A stretch of DNA of 64,000 bases from Chara braunii (taxonomy: Eukaryota > Streptophyta > Charophyceae > Charales > Characeae). The position numbers and the translations under genes were made by a program. This document shows positions 23,444-34,424 of this stretch, in pieces. Below the pieces are notes generated by a model. That model ran no database searches. It was not told the DNA's origin and saw only the letters and a list, made by a program, of their open reading frames with translations. Location of the stretch: NCBI GenBank assembly GCA_003427395.1, contig BFEA01000026.1:225047-289046 (forward strand), read 5' to 3'. Position 1 is the first letter of the stretch, and each line of letters starts with the position of its first letter.

Positions 23444-23680
23444 GAGAAGGAGAGACGAGAGATGCTATACCAAAGACTCTCTCGACGGATTCTCTGTGCT
23501 CACACTCATCAGGGGGAAGAGAGAGGGGAGAGAGAAGGAGAGATGGTAAGCCGAAGACTTTCTTGTCGGACTCTGTGCTCACACTCATCCGGGGGAAGAG
23601 ACAGGGGAGAGAGAAGGAGAGATGGTAAGCCGAAGACTTTCTTGTCGGATTCTCTGTGCTCACACTCATCAGGGGCAAGG
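23444..23680 (+). repeat. Tandem repeat, about 77 bp x 3
   Basis: The unit contains GAGAGAAGGAGAGATGGTAAGCCGAAGACTTTCTTGTCGGATTCTCTGTGCTCACACTCATC. Copies start near 23,447, 23,531 and 23,610. The middle copy lacks four bases (TTCT). Confidence 0.9.
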
Positions 23681-23856
23681 TCCCAGCCGTTACCCCGTCG
23701 ATTTTCACACGACGGAAATGCATAACCAAGGTCAATGGGTGCGCTCCACTTTACACTAAGTGCTTTGCCTAATCCGCTACCTGGTTTCAAAAAAAAAAAA
23801 AAACAGAAGGGGAAAAGGAGAAGAAAAGAAAGAGTAGATATAGGAGGAGACTTGAA

Positions 23857-23883
23857 AAATAATAATAATAATAATAATAATAA
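23857..23883. repeat. (AAT)n microsatellite
   Basis: About nine consecutive AAT units. Confidence 0.95.
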
Positions 23884-24063
23884 AATGAAACTGGTTTCCC
23901 TTGCTTGACCAGAGTTAAAAGGAGAGTGAAAAAAACACGCCCGTAGCGATCAGGGCTGCTAGAGGGATTAACGTCTTTTAACGACTTCCCCCGGGAACAA
24001 CGCACCTTTTTTTTTTTTTTTGGAGAGAACCGAAAACTAAAAGTAGAGAAACAGTCGCCATCA

Positions 24064-24176
24064 CGGCAGCTCCCGTCTTCACCTGAATAGAACGCCCGGT
24101 CGTTACAGTTCGGTCATTAGCTATCAAAGCTGCTACCGTCTTCAACCGAATAGAACGCCCGGTCATTACATCCGTA
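24064..24176 (+). repeat. Direct duplication, about 50 bp
   Basis: GCTCCCGTCTTCACCTGAATAGAACGCCCGGTCGTTACA and GCTACCGTCTTCAACCGAATAGAACGCCCGGTCATTACA lie about 67 bp apart. Confidence 0.8.
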
Positions 24177-24402
24177 TTTGGTACTACCTTCAGTATAGGT
24201 ACACAGCGATGATGACCTAGCGTTATATTCGGTTGAAGACCGTCGGGGCGCATCTCCAAATCTATAAATTCGTAAATTTCAAATTTGTAAAATTGTAAAC
24301 GTCTGTTAAAAATAGATACGAAAAATATTGAAGTAGTCCGCTGTGACAATATTAATCAAACAATTCCAACATACATCATACCCCTACAAAGCCAGGGAGA
24401 TC

Positions 24403-24563
24403 AACCTCGCTGACTTTTTTTTTTTTTTTTTTTTTTGAAAGACTAATCTGGAAGCCGGTGAAAAATTCACGTAAGCTGCTTCCGTGTGCTCAGCCCACGG
24501 TATTCTTTAGTAAAAGGCGAAAGAATAGTACGCCACTGAGCTGGGCACTAACCTCGCTGACTT
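24403..24563 (-). mobile_element. Retroposition unit: U5 copy with A tail and 14-bp TSD
   Basis: AACCTCGCTGACTT occurs at 24,403-24,416 and again at 24,550-24,563. Between them, on the minus strand, is a U5 snRNA followed directly by a run of A (T-run 24,415-24,436 on the plus strand). Perfect target duplication plus a 3' A tail is the standard signature of LINE-type target-primed reverse transcription. Confidence 0.9.
24437..24549 (-). pseudogene. U5 snRNA retrocopy
   Basis: Minus-strand RNA-like sequence of 113 nt. It has the invariant U5 loop I (CGCCTTTTACTAAAGA), paired flanks around it, and an Sm site (GTGAATTTTTCAC) followed by a short GC-rich 3' segment. It starts with AGTGCCCAGCTC and ends TAGTCTTTC before the A tail. 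All core elements look intact, but the poly(A) tail and TSD mark it as a retroposed copy lacking its own promoter. Confidence 0.85.
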
Positions 24564-24609
24564 CTTTTTTAAAGATTCCATACCTGGACATCTCTCCTAA
24601 AAAAAAACA

Positions 24610-24963
24610 TACGCATAATTCTCTTTAATAACATATCAATAATTATCTTGAAAACATATGGATAATCGCATAATTCTCTTTAAAAACATATCAATAATTA
24701 TCTTGAAAACATATGGATAATTCTCGTTAAAACATATTTTTAGTACTATACTAACTATAGTATGTTGGTCTCTGATATTGCCCGAGGTAAACAAACTCTC
24801 AACATATCAATAATTATCTTGAAAACATATGGATAATTCTCGTTAAAACATATTTTTAGTACTATACCTGTCTCTTATACACATCTAGATGTGTATAAGA
24901 GACAGGTACTATACTAACTATAGTATGTTGGTCTCTGATATTGCCCGAGGTAAACAAACTCTC
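24610..24963 (+). repeat. Tandem duplications, one 116-bp unit repeated exactly
   Basis: A 57-bp unit (...AACATATCAATAATTATC...CATATGGATAAT) is repeated from about 24,610. A 116-bp block at 24,685-24,800 then recurs at 24,801-24,963. The second copy is identical apart from the Tn5 mosaic-end insertion at 24,868-24,914. Confidence 0.9.
24868..24905. other. Two head-to-head Tn5 mosaic ends (library artefact)
   Basis: CTGTCTCTTATACACATCT (24,868-24,886) is followed immediately by its reverse complement (24,887-24,905). GTACTATAC is duplicated on each side (24,859-24,867 and 24,906-24,914). The 19-bp mosaic end and 9-bp duplication are those of hyperactive Tn5 used in Nextera tagmentation. This is not natural sequence of the organism. 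Confidence 0.97.
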
Positions 24964-25300
24964 TATGTAGTCAGCGACATTAAACCACCAGTACATCAGA
25001 AAAAGAGGAGATTGAGCCGCCCCTATAAAAAAAAAAAATAAAAAAAAAATAGGAGGACAATTTTAACCTATGATCAGGTAAGCCAGAGACCCTGTAGACT
25101 CTACGAGTCCTATATATTAGCCCAAGGGGAAAATAAGGGCTGGAAGACATTGAGAAATCGTGCTTAGGTAATCCAGAGTCTCTAGTCCTCTACACTACAT
25201 GGGTGAAAAGGAGGGGAAGACCAACGGGCCTAGCTCAGTTTGTACACCCCTGAAATGATGAAATTCAGACTCAAGTTGAATCCAGATACCTTCAGATGAA
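24964..25300. other. Non-coding, A-rich, with a weak direct repeat
   Basis: No gene seen. There is an interrupted A-run at 25,029-25,050. A loose duplication lies at 25,073-25,115 and 25,159-25,198 (CAGGTAAGCCAGAGACCCTGTAGACTCTACGAGTCC / TAGGTAATCCAGAGTCTCTAGTCCTCTACAC). Confidence 0.5.
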
Positions 25301-25592
25301 GAGAGAGCATAAAAACATTCCCAATTGCCTGGGGCCGGCCAGTTCAATGCTGATATCTGAAGGTCGTCGCCTTTTCAGGAAAAAAAAAAAAAAAAAGAAA
25401 GGGAGAGAGAAAGAAAATCATTGTCAATTGCCTGGCACCGACCAGTTCAATGCTGATGCCTGGCACCGGTCGGTACTATGTTAAAAAAAAAAAAAAAAAA
25501 AAAAACAGCGAGGAAGAAAATCATTGTGAATTGCCTGGCACCGGTCAGTACAATGTTGATGTCTTAATTTAAAAAAATCTATAAAAAAAAAA
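25300..25592 (+). repeat. Three tandem units each ending in an A-run
   Basis: A segment GAAAATCATTGTCAATTGCCTGGCACCGGCCAGTTCAATGCTGATG (consensus) occurs three times, with the core near 25,320, 25,423 and 25,529. Each is followed within about 20-45 bp by an A-run (about 17, 23, and 7+12). The period is about 105 bp. The family is unknown. Confidence 0.8.
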
Positions 25593-25828
25593 AAGAGCAG
25601 GGCAAGTCCATGGGAAATTGCGCCTTGGTAACAAGTTGCGTTTTCGTAACCGAAGTGTCGCGTCGGTGAGACGTCGTGGTTTGGTCTGTGGGTTAAAAAG
25701 GGCGAGATAGACCAAAAAAAAAAAAAGGCTGACGAGCAAGAAAAGAAAAATGGGAAAGAAAACATAAAAAAAAAAGTTGTACGACGCCAAAAAGCATCGT
25801 AGACAGTAATCCAAAATTAACTGATATT

Positions 25829-25968
25829 GTCCTTCAGGACGTCCGTTAAAATTGGAACGGGCCACGGGGGGGGTCATACGGGTAAGCTTGCTTACTCGAC
25901 CCCTAAAATGGAACGATCCAGAGAAGAAAGATTAGCATGGCCCTTGCGAAATGGTCGGAAAAAAAAAA
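25829..25968 (+). pseudogene. U6 snRNA relic 3 with inserted hairpin and A tail
   Basis: U6-like sequence starts GTCCTTCAGGACGTCCGTTAAAATTGGAACG, is interrupted by about 52 bp (25,859-25,910), and resumes GGAACGATCCAGAGAAGAAAGATTAGCATGGCCC. About 25 nt of the normal 3' part is then missing, and it ends AAATGGTCGG followed by about 10 A. AAAATTGGAACG/AAAATGGAACG brackets the insertion, which contains GTAAGCTTGCTTAC, a near-perfect hairpin. It cannot be functional. Confidence 0.85.
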
Positions 25969-26129
25969 GAGAGAGAATTGTTTTAACAGTCATGCGAATC
26001 AAATCACCAACCAATGATCGAAATACAAAAAAAAAAAAAAAACAAGAGAGAAGCTGTCAATCGAAGTTACCTCGTCGGCATATAACATTAAAATACTTGT
26101 AATGTAAATATATCGTCAATATATATCAT

Positions 26130-26450
26130 CATATGAATATAAGAGCGCAAAAGCGAAAAAAAGAAAAAAGAATGAATTCGTTTTTTTATATCTTATGAAG
26201 TCACATGATATCAGAGCGCCAAAGCGAAAAACAGAGAAAACAAGGAAAACAAGAAAAACTGAATTCGTTTTTAATCTTCTTCCTTACAACTCCCCCCGTT
26301 CAGAACCTCTTGCGTACAAGGCCGCCCACGTATATATCGTCACAAGAATATCAGAGCGCAAATGCGAAAAAAAGAAAAAAGGAGAAAAGGAAACCAGGGA
26401 AAATTGAGTTCAATTTTTTGTCTTCTTCCTCTGTCAATCAAAATTACGTC
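26130..26450 (+). repeat. Repeated 'AGAGCGCAAA.GCGAAAAA' units
   Basis: Three copies of ATAT.AGAGCGC.AA.GCGAAAAA followed by A/G-rich sequence and GAATTCG lie at about 26,138, 26,207 and 26,348. A fourth related copy is at about 28,627. Adjacent CTGTCAATC.AA.TTAC motifs (26,055 and 26,432) suggest an array with a unit of roughly 100-140 bp. Confidence 0.7.
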
Positions 26451-27580
26451 ATACAACAACAACAATAATCATTTTATTAAGCTATAAAGTTTATAAACAT
26501 GAAAACGATAGCCGTAAATCCGGCGAAGCGATGAAATTAGAGGGCAAATGGGGCTAAAAGAGGTGTCGCTGAAAACACGCCAGAGAAGTAAAACAGGCGC
26601 AAGGGCTGGAGAAACAAGGGTCGGGCTGCAAATCGGCAAAGAGGGTCAGATTAAGAACAGAAAAAAAAAGAAGGGTGGCTGAAAGGGGTTGGCGAGCAGT
26701 ACGAGACCAGAGAAAGATGTTAACCGGCGGAACACATCTTTAAAAAATTGTAAGGCAAAAATCTATCTAAGAAACTGGGATGAGAAAAACGTGATCAAGG
26801 GCCTCACTCCACCCACGAACATAAGACAATAAAATGGCGATGTACCTTTCCAGGTTTTAGCGGAAGATTCATTCTCATTTTGCACATTTGGTAAGCCGTG
26901 GAGCGAGGCCTTAAGAAACCGACGCAGGAGACGAGGACTCCACTAAACATTTTGCTTATTCGAAATTTGAAAATGGTCAAATCATCTTCACCAGTAAGGG
27001 GAATAATACAAAGATTAACTCGTCACAATAAAATCATACAACATGTCAACGTACTAAAACAGATTAAAATCGTTAAATTAATCAAAATGCTAATAAAAAT
27101 AACAGAACATACTGCTCCAAACTTCACTACTGACCAAAAAAAAAAAAAAAAAAAACTCACTACTGTCACTGTCCAGACCGTGTCACGTTGCCTGCTGTAC
27201 AGAACTAATTCGTGAATAAGGCGGACGAGAGATGAATCCACACCGTCAAGGAGACCAGATCCATTCGTGGATATCGATGTACCGTACATGAGATCACAAT
27301 AGACGAGGATTATATTGTTATGGGGAAAAGGGAAAAAAAAAACACTAAAAAAAACAACGAAACTTCTTGAAAATTTTCTAAAAAAGGACGAGGATTATAT
27401 TGTTATGGGGAAAGGGGAAAAAAAAAGTTAAAACAAACAACGAGAAAGACAAAACTACGCAGAGGAATACCCACACCCTCGATCTGCTGCCCCTCCAGAA
27501 TCCAATCGTTGATTCGCAGAAAAACACTCCAATCTTTTTGCGCGAACACTATAAAACAGGCCTAGATCAGTTTTATTTTT
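26451..27580. other. Non-coding, A-rich
   Basis: No gene was recognised. A 25-bp segment GACGAGGATTATATTGTTATGGGGAAA occurs at 27,303 and 27,388. A-runs are frequent (for example 27,137-27,155). Confidence 0.5.
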
Positions 27581-28070
27581 AAATATAATAATATATAATA
27601 TATAAATGATGATCTGATAATAAATTATACAAGCTCGTAATCTTCGTGCAAACAACGTAAAACATCTCTCTATAACCTTTCTCGGCCTTTTGGTTAAGTA
27701 AGATCAAGTGTAGTATCTGTTCTTCTGATCAGTTTAATATCTGATCCGCGGTCTATCGGGCCACAAAACCAAAAATATATATATGTATATCATTTACTTT
27801 CACATATAATATATAAAGATAATCTGATGATAATTTTCATTTTTTTTCCAGCAATAATGAATTATAAAATATCGTAGATCACTTACTTTCACATATAATA
27901 TATAAAAATAAATACGTCTGATAATAAATTATAAAAGGTCCAAAACTTCGTGCATACACCGTAAAACACCCCCAGATCATGTACTTTCATATATACTAAT
28001 ATAGAAAATTGTAAAATTATAATTGATAACCTGATAATAAGGAATTATCCGTACATTATTATTTTACATA
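27560..28070 (+). repeat. AT-rich tandem units interrupted by the U2 copy
   Basis: Units sharing TTACTTTCACATATAATATATAAA, CTGATAATAAATTATA and 'CTTCGTGCA.ACA.CGTAAAACA' start before 27,590 and at about 27,790, 27,882 and 27,976. The period is about 90-100 bp where uninterrupted. Confidence 0.75.
27672..27770 (+). pseudogene. U2 snRNA copy, 3'-truncated
   Basis: About the first 95 nt of U2 are recognisable: ATAACCTTTCTCGGCCTTTTGG, then AAGATCAAGTGTAGTATCTG with the branch-site-pairing GTAGTA, then TCAGTTTAATATCTGAT. It has a four-base insertion (GGTTAAGTAAGATC where GGCTAAGATC is expected) and other small changes. Everything after the stem IIb region, including the Sm site and the 3' half, is missing. 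It sits inside an AT-rich tandem repeat. A truncated retrocopy is the simplest reading. Confidence 0.88.
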
Positions 28071-28913
28071 CCTCTTTGGCCATTTAAAAATTTGACGCTT
28101 CTGGGCGGAATTTTGACGTTTTTTTAACCGAAATCGTCAGGGTCTTCCCAGATTCGCGCCAGTAGGACCTGACGATTTCGCTTCAAAAATCGCCGAAATT
28201 CCAGCCAGAAAGCGAGTACTAATAATGACAAAAAATACTAGACCCCAGAAATCTTAACCACAAAGAATATCCGTTGAGCCTCACAAAAGTGAATTAATAG
28301 CAAATTTTAAAATTAAACAAAACGGATTAAAAGAAACGTTCAGATCATATAAGCCGAAGGACAAAACAAAGATCAGTCTTCTTTCATAATGTAAAATGTT
28401 TTCACTTGCTCGCTCACGCAAGTCGAATGAATGTTCTTTTCTCTCTTTTCAGCGGACTCGTTCTTCTTTTTCTATTGCAAAGAAGTTGACGAGAGAGGCC
28501 AATGCAAGAACAGACTTCAACTATTTTCGTCCAACAAACTAGACAATAGACAAAGCGGCGCCAGTGCATCTTTTTTGCTATTTTCAAGCCAATTTTCCGG
28601 TCAAAAATATATTGTCGCACCGTGTATCGGAGCGCAAAAAGGCGAAAAAAGACAAAACAAAAAAGGAAAGGAAAAAAGCTCCGCCTGTTCTTACGTACAA
28701 GAGCCGGCCACGTGGATGATATATATGTACATTCATGTAATACAACGCCCCGTTCACTTCAGAGGGAAGATTGTCCATCAGGGCGCATAGGAAGAAACCG
28801 ACGAAGGAGAGAACAGGAGGTCGGGACATGACTGCAGCTGAAGGACATAATCACCGCTACGCCACAGCACTTAATCACAACCTAATCGGACTGCCCATCA
28901 TGGAGCTGATCGA

Positions 28914-28951
<38 letters not shown>

Positions 28952-30498
28952 CTATCTACCTATCTACGTCTCTCTCTCTCTCTCTCTCTTGGCGATAACG
29001 ATCGGCGACACCGAGGATGATAAACTGTCATTTCATGTACAGATGGCAGCACGATGTTACGCACGCATCAAGATTGCCACCTCATACAACAAAGATACCG
29101 ACAAACGAGATAATCGCATATGATCATCACGGCTTCGTGGGGAACTTACGTACGTGACAGAAGTATCACCGGTTTTATCGATGAAGTATCACCCCGATCT
29201 CGCCTCTACCGGAATGGAATGAAGACAAAGATCGAAACTGAACACGCAAGTAGCAAGACAACCCGACACGTCAGAATTGCCGTATCTTTCGAAAACCGAA
29301 TCTCATACACGAGGAGCCCACTACCAGCGGCGCGGCGCGATGTCATGCCTGCAGATCGTTCATCGTTTATTTTTCTGACCAAAGATGCCGTGCCGCTGTC
29401 TGGCAAAAGACAAAAGGACTCGGCGCGCATAGATATTTCAAAAGGGGGGGATGGAGTTTCGCGGTCAGATCAATCAGTAATGGTATCATTAAAAAGTAGA
29501 AACAGCAAAGACAATGATGAGCACGAAATGGGTGATTGTGGATTCGTTTAAAGAAGACGACGGCGCTGATCCCAAATCGTCATACAAGTCCAAGGCGCAC
29601 ACGTGATACGACCCTATTGCAGTAATTATTAGCCTGCATGGCGGTTACTATGACCAATTAGAGAGGGATAAAAGCATATGGTCTACAAACCCAGCCAAGT
29701 TCATCGAGCATGGACAACTCAAAACCCAGTGTCAAGCCATAATTCTCCCCCAATGATACTACCAACGAGTCGTTTGACTGGAGCGAAATCGAGTTACGTG
29801 AAGGCAGAAAGCGCGCGCAGAACGAGGGAGAAGGGAGGGGATTACTAATAAGAGGCGATTTACGTGTAGAGAGAGAGAGAGAGAGAGAGAAGGAATCGAC
29901 GTGATAGACGCGCGGACGATTCACGGGTAGAGATGATAATCAAGAGAAAGAAGATATACATGCACCGAGATGGAGAGAGTAGGAAGGACTACGAGAGGGA
30001 GGAGGATCAGGAAGTGGACTAGACAAAGATGAACGGTGGGGGGAAGGTAAATTAAAGCGGAAAGCCATTGGCGAGAAGAACACCTGTGAGATCGATGGCG
30101 CGCAATCATCGACGGCGCTCGAACGGTAACGATCGATCGATTGATTGATTGATTGACTAACGAGTCAAAAGAAACCAAAGCAATGAAAGAAGGGGATGGA
30201 TGGTATATAATCCATGATCGCCGACGATGCGACAGTATATTCTCAGACATCGCTGATCGACAGCATAATAATGACCATCAGAATCTATAAGATAAGATAA
30301 TATAGCAATAATTCACAGCCAATCACGATCAAATCTCGAGGTCACGTTTTAGAGCGAACATATACAACAGAGACGGAATCGATGGCGGTGAGCGCGAGCA
30401 TCGCGTCTTGAGCGCGGTGATTTACGATAACCAGTTTCCAGTGACCGTCTTAGAGATTAAGCGCCAACTAAGAGGAGTCGATGACCTCTTCCCGATTC

Positions 30499-30500
<2 letters not shown>

Positions 30501-30544
<44 letters not shown>

Positions 30545-30562
30545 CTGTGTGTGTCTGTGTGT
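30501..30562. repeat. (CT)n(GT)n microsatellite
   Basis: A CT tract followed by interrupted GT. Confidence 0.95.
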
Positions 30563-30765
30563 AAGTATCCGTGACTGTCTCGCCCGCTGTCTCTTCTTTT
30601 AGCCTGTCTTCGACACACGAAGGCAGGCCGCGCACCGTCCTCGAAAACACCGAATCTTGATCTTTTCGGATTGACTCCCCCCACCCTCTCCCTCTCATCT
30701 CTCCCAAGGGAGGTGGTCGAACTCAGCATCTTCCCCCATCCTTCCTCTCGTTTCCTTCTCTCCGA

Positions 30766-30768
<3 letters not shown>

Positions 30769-30838
<70 letters not shown>
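30769..30838. repeat. (CT)n(CA)n microsatellite
   Basis: About 22 CT units followed by about 12 CA units. Confidence 0.95.
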
Positions 30839-31561
30839 ACCCTTGCCAAGAAGGTCGAAGCTTCCAAAGAAACCAACGGCATGATTGATAGTGACCTGGT
30901 CAAGGTCACAGAACGTCTGCCACTGCTCCGCGGATCCACTGTCTTCGTGCGATCACCGTTCCCCGAGAAGGTATCAAAGACACGTAACTCCTCATCGAGG
31001 AGCATGAGGACGGTAGGCGAGTGACGTTCAGAGAATCATGTAAATCCCCGAATCCTCTCCCAAAATAAAGTTGACTTACCCGGGCAGCTTCGCAGCATTT
31101 GGAATTGGTTGGTATTTCTCAGTACCAATCCTAACGAAAGGAGGACAATCAACGAAACAGTATAGACTCAACGAAACAGACATTCAAGGGAAAAACTTCG
31201 CCTTACTCGTAAAGAGGGAGAGGGAGAGGGAGAGAGACGGAGAGAGACGGAGAGGGGGAGAGAGGGAGGAAAAGGGAGAGGGAAAGGGAGAGGGAAAGGG
31301 AGAGAGAGACAAAGATGGTTGACCATTCACAGACAACATTACTGGGAGCGCGGGACGCCCATCGCGAGCATTGAAAATAAAAAAGGATACTTCTTCTGCG
31401 TCGTTTTCGCCGACGTCGTTGTCACCGTGGCGACCTTAATTGCGCCCTTTGATTCCTCTCCCGGATCTGCCGATGAAGGCTCATTCGTAGGCTCGACAGC
31501 CATGTCCACCAAGATCGCACGAAGGCCGACAACCCTTGACCGGTCCCCTGCCTTCCTCCGT

Positions 31562-31564
<3 letters not shown>

Positions 31565-31624
<60 letters not shown>
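31565..31624. repeat. (CT)n microsatellite
   Basis: About 28 CT units. Confidence 0.95.
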
Positions 31625-31630
<6 letters not shown>

Positions 31631-33479
31631 CCCGCAGTGACCGAGTTATCGGCAACTTCCTGCTGTCAGGTTCGGCGATTGACGAGCGGAGACCTGCAGA
31701 GATGACTGGCGACGCTCCTCCTTCCTCTCGTTCCTTTTCCGCTCCCCTCCCCACACCACCTCCTCTCCGCCGTCCCGTACCCGACCTGGAAAGCTCGCCC
31801 CCACCTGGAAACCTTCCTTCCCGCCCTTTTCCTTCCACCTTTCGCTTCCGCTTCCGCGCTGCGCCTTCCCACCTTCCGCTTCCGCTTCCGCGCTGCGCCC
31901 TCCCGCCTTCCGCTCCAGCGCACCCTGCTTCTCGACACGGGAGTTGATTGATCTGATTACCGATCTTCCAAGTAGAGCTAATTGATAAACAAATAGGTTC
32001 AGGGCTGCTGCTGGCGCTGCTGTTGAAAACGGCAATATCGGGAATATAACGCTCTGGTGCCGCGTAGGGGAGGGTACTGAGGGGAGGCGAGGAAGAAGGG
32101 AGGGCGGGGGGTTACAGACACGACTCACACAAAAGGGATTGGGGGAGGAGAGGGAATTTTGGCGGGTGATGACGCAAATCAAAGCGGGATACCGACGTGA
32201 TGGACGAGACTCAACATCATCATACCCCTACAAGCACACAATTTACATGGCAACGAACAGTCAATCACTCGATCATCAATCAATTGATCAAATCAATCAA
32301 TAGAGTAATCGATCGATCGACCATCCCTGCAATCAATCAATATTCACTGAACCAATCAATCAATCAACTAATCAATCAATCAACCAACCCACCAATCAAT
32401 CCAATCGATTCGTCGACGCGACTATGTACAAAAATTAATCCATAGACCGGGCCCGGTCGAGCACGGTGCTCAACAAGTATGAAAAAAGAGAAAACAAAAA
32501 CAACCACATCCAAAAAAAAAAAACGCGAACAGCCAAAGAGCAATTTTGGCAGCACCTCTGATTAGTCACCTACTCTATACCCTTCTCTCCCTAACCTTCC
32601 CACCCACCCACCCACCCACCTCCCTCCCTCCCACCCACCCAATAGAGAACTACTGAAAGTATCTCTCCTCTCCCTTCCTAATACGGCAAAGACCCAATCA
32701 ACCAATCCACATCGCTACATCGACGACAGGTCCTACCACAAACATGATCACTCCTCCCACATTCACATATATATTCCTAATCGGTTTCCTATTTATACTC
32801 CCCTTCATATCAATATATATAACTACGTGTATATAATACTCCTCGAAATATACCTATATTTATGTCAAATTCCCAACCACAACAGGGAAATATCGGAGCG
32901 AGATTCAAGCGCAATCCAAACCACTCCACCAAGAGGCAACATACTGCATTGAGAGAGACCGAAGAATATAAACGGGCGAGAACAAAGGGTTAACCATTCC
33001 GAGAAATAGACGCCAAGTTCGAGAGAGACAGATATGCAGAAACGAGAAACGTATCTAATACCATATATAATTATATATAGATATCTATATCATCAACCTA
33101 TATATGCATCTACTCATCTATATATGTACTACCTATATACCTATATGCCTATATATCTATATATACTTATATACCTATATATACCTATGTATGCACTCCC
33201 TTCTAGCTCTAACACTGAGCGTATCACTAAGAGCGTGCTGCTGCTGGCTGCTGCTTCTACTACGACTACACTAATACGCCCTACTACCGGTAGTCATATA
33301 TAGTATTATATTCTTAATATTATTATTGCTCAGTAATTAGCCAAGACTCAGTACTGTTATTAATACTGTTAACATTGTTATTACTCAGTAATTCCCTAGT
33401 AATCAGTAAAGACACAGGTCTAAGTAGTAGTCAGTAATTCAGCCAGTTTCATTTCAATGAACGGTGATGAAATGAAATC

Positions 33480-34148
33480 GAACTAGAACACCTCAACCCC
33501 TCGAACAACAGCTGGTTAAGTCCCCGAGACGGTGAGTGGAGAGACTTGACCAAGACTCCAAAGCGATTGGAAAAGGATCTTCAAATGGCAAGACGAAAAC
33601 CCCGAGACCCAAGCAACTTACTGCTGTGAGGAGGAGCTCCTGCTGAAGACAGGAGAAGTCGACGTGACGAGACGGGGCAGCAGGAAGCCCAGTTGCGGCC
33701 GGCAAACCCCACAAGCCCAGGTCCGAGTCCCTATAATCGAGGACAAGAATGAGCTTAACAGGAGAGACAGGAGGAGTGCAGGGATGATAGAATCGAGGAA
33801 GGCGGGAGACAAATCAATCGGAAAGAAGGAGAGGAGATGAGCGACTAGGAAAGAAAATACATAGATTTATAAAGGGATAGATATATAGTTAGGTGCAGAT
33901 AGAGGAGGGTACGAGGAGAGAGGAGGGGAGGAAAGAGGGGCGGGAAGGAGACGATGGATAGAGGAAAACAAGGGTAGGGCTAGGAGGCGGCAGGGGGGAT
34001 TACTCCGCTGGAGTCAAGGATCTCTAGCCTATAGTTACCTTTCTGGGTTCAGTAGCGCAACTAAGGGTTGGAAAAAGTTTCTAAGATGTTTAGAAGAAGA
34101 GGAGGAAGGGGGGGGGGAGATCGAGGATTTGGGGGGGGGGGTGTGGGT

Positions 34149-34187
<39 letters not shown>

Positions 34188-34390
34188 ACGAAGAGGAAGA
34201 AGAGGGAAAGGGAACGGGAGAGCGCGCGTATGCGTGCGTTCGCAGGGAAGCAGACGTAGACAAATCCAAATACGATGACGATGAGCGTAATCTGTCGAGC
34301 CCTGACCTGTGCCCAACCTGCTCCAGACCTGTTCCTGAAGGACGATCCGAAGCCGCGCCAAAGTTCCTCGTTCGTCGCCGGCTCAGCACC

Positions 34391-34424
<34 letters not shown>

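Larger units (their letters stand above)
22605..24400. other. Upstream region; missing first exon and tandem repeats
   Basis: The start codon exon and promoter of the CBE1-like gene should lie here or beyond, but I could not identify them with confidence. A minus-strand GTGAGTATG donor-like site at about 23,141-23,149 is one candidate, and the ATG-open frame before it has no family resemblance. The stretch also holds several short tandem arrays, listed separately. Confidence 0.5.
28070..33480. other. Microsatellite-rich non-coding region
   Basis: I found no recognisable gene. Long ORFs here are mostly read-through of CT/GA and CA/GT tracts. One 143-codon plus-strand ORF (29,120-29,551) has mixed composition but no familiar motif. 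Notable repeats include (CT)n(CTAT)n(CT)n at 28,916-28,990, (GA)n at 29,871-29,891, (GATT)n at 30,137-30,160, interspersed AATC at 32,262-32,402, a TATATC-rich stretch at 33,056-33,190 and two 36-bp CGCTTCCGC-type copies at about 31,842-31,915. Confidence 0.5.

Noticed and set aside
24801-24963. A natural transposon insertion at the Tn5 ends
   Set aside because: Natural IS50/Tn5 would carry genes between outward ends. Here two engineered mosaic ends abut directly, which fits tagmentation chemistry only.
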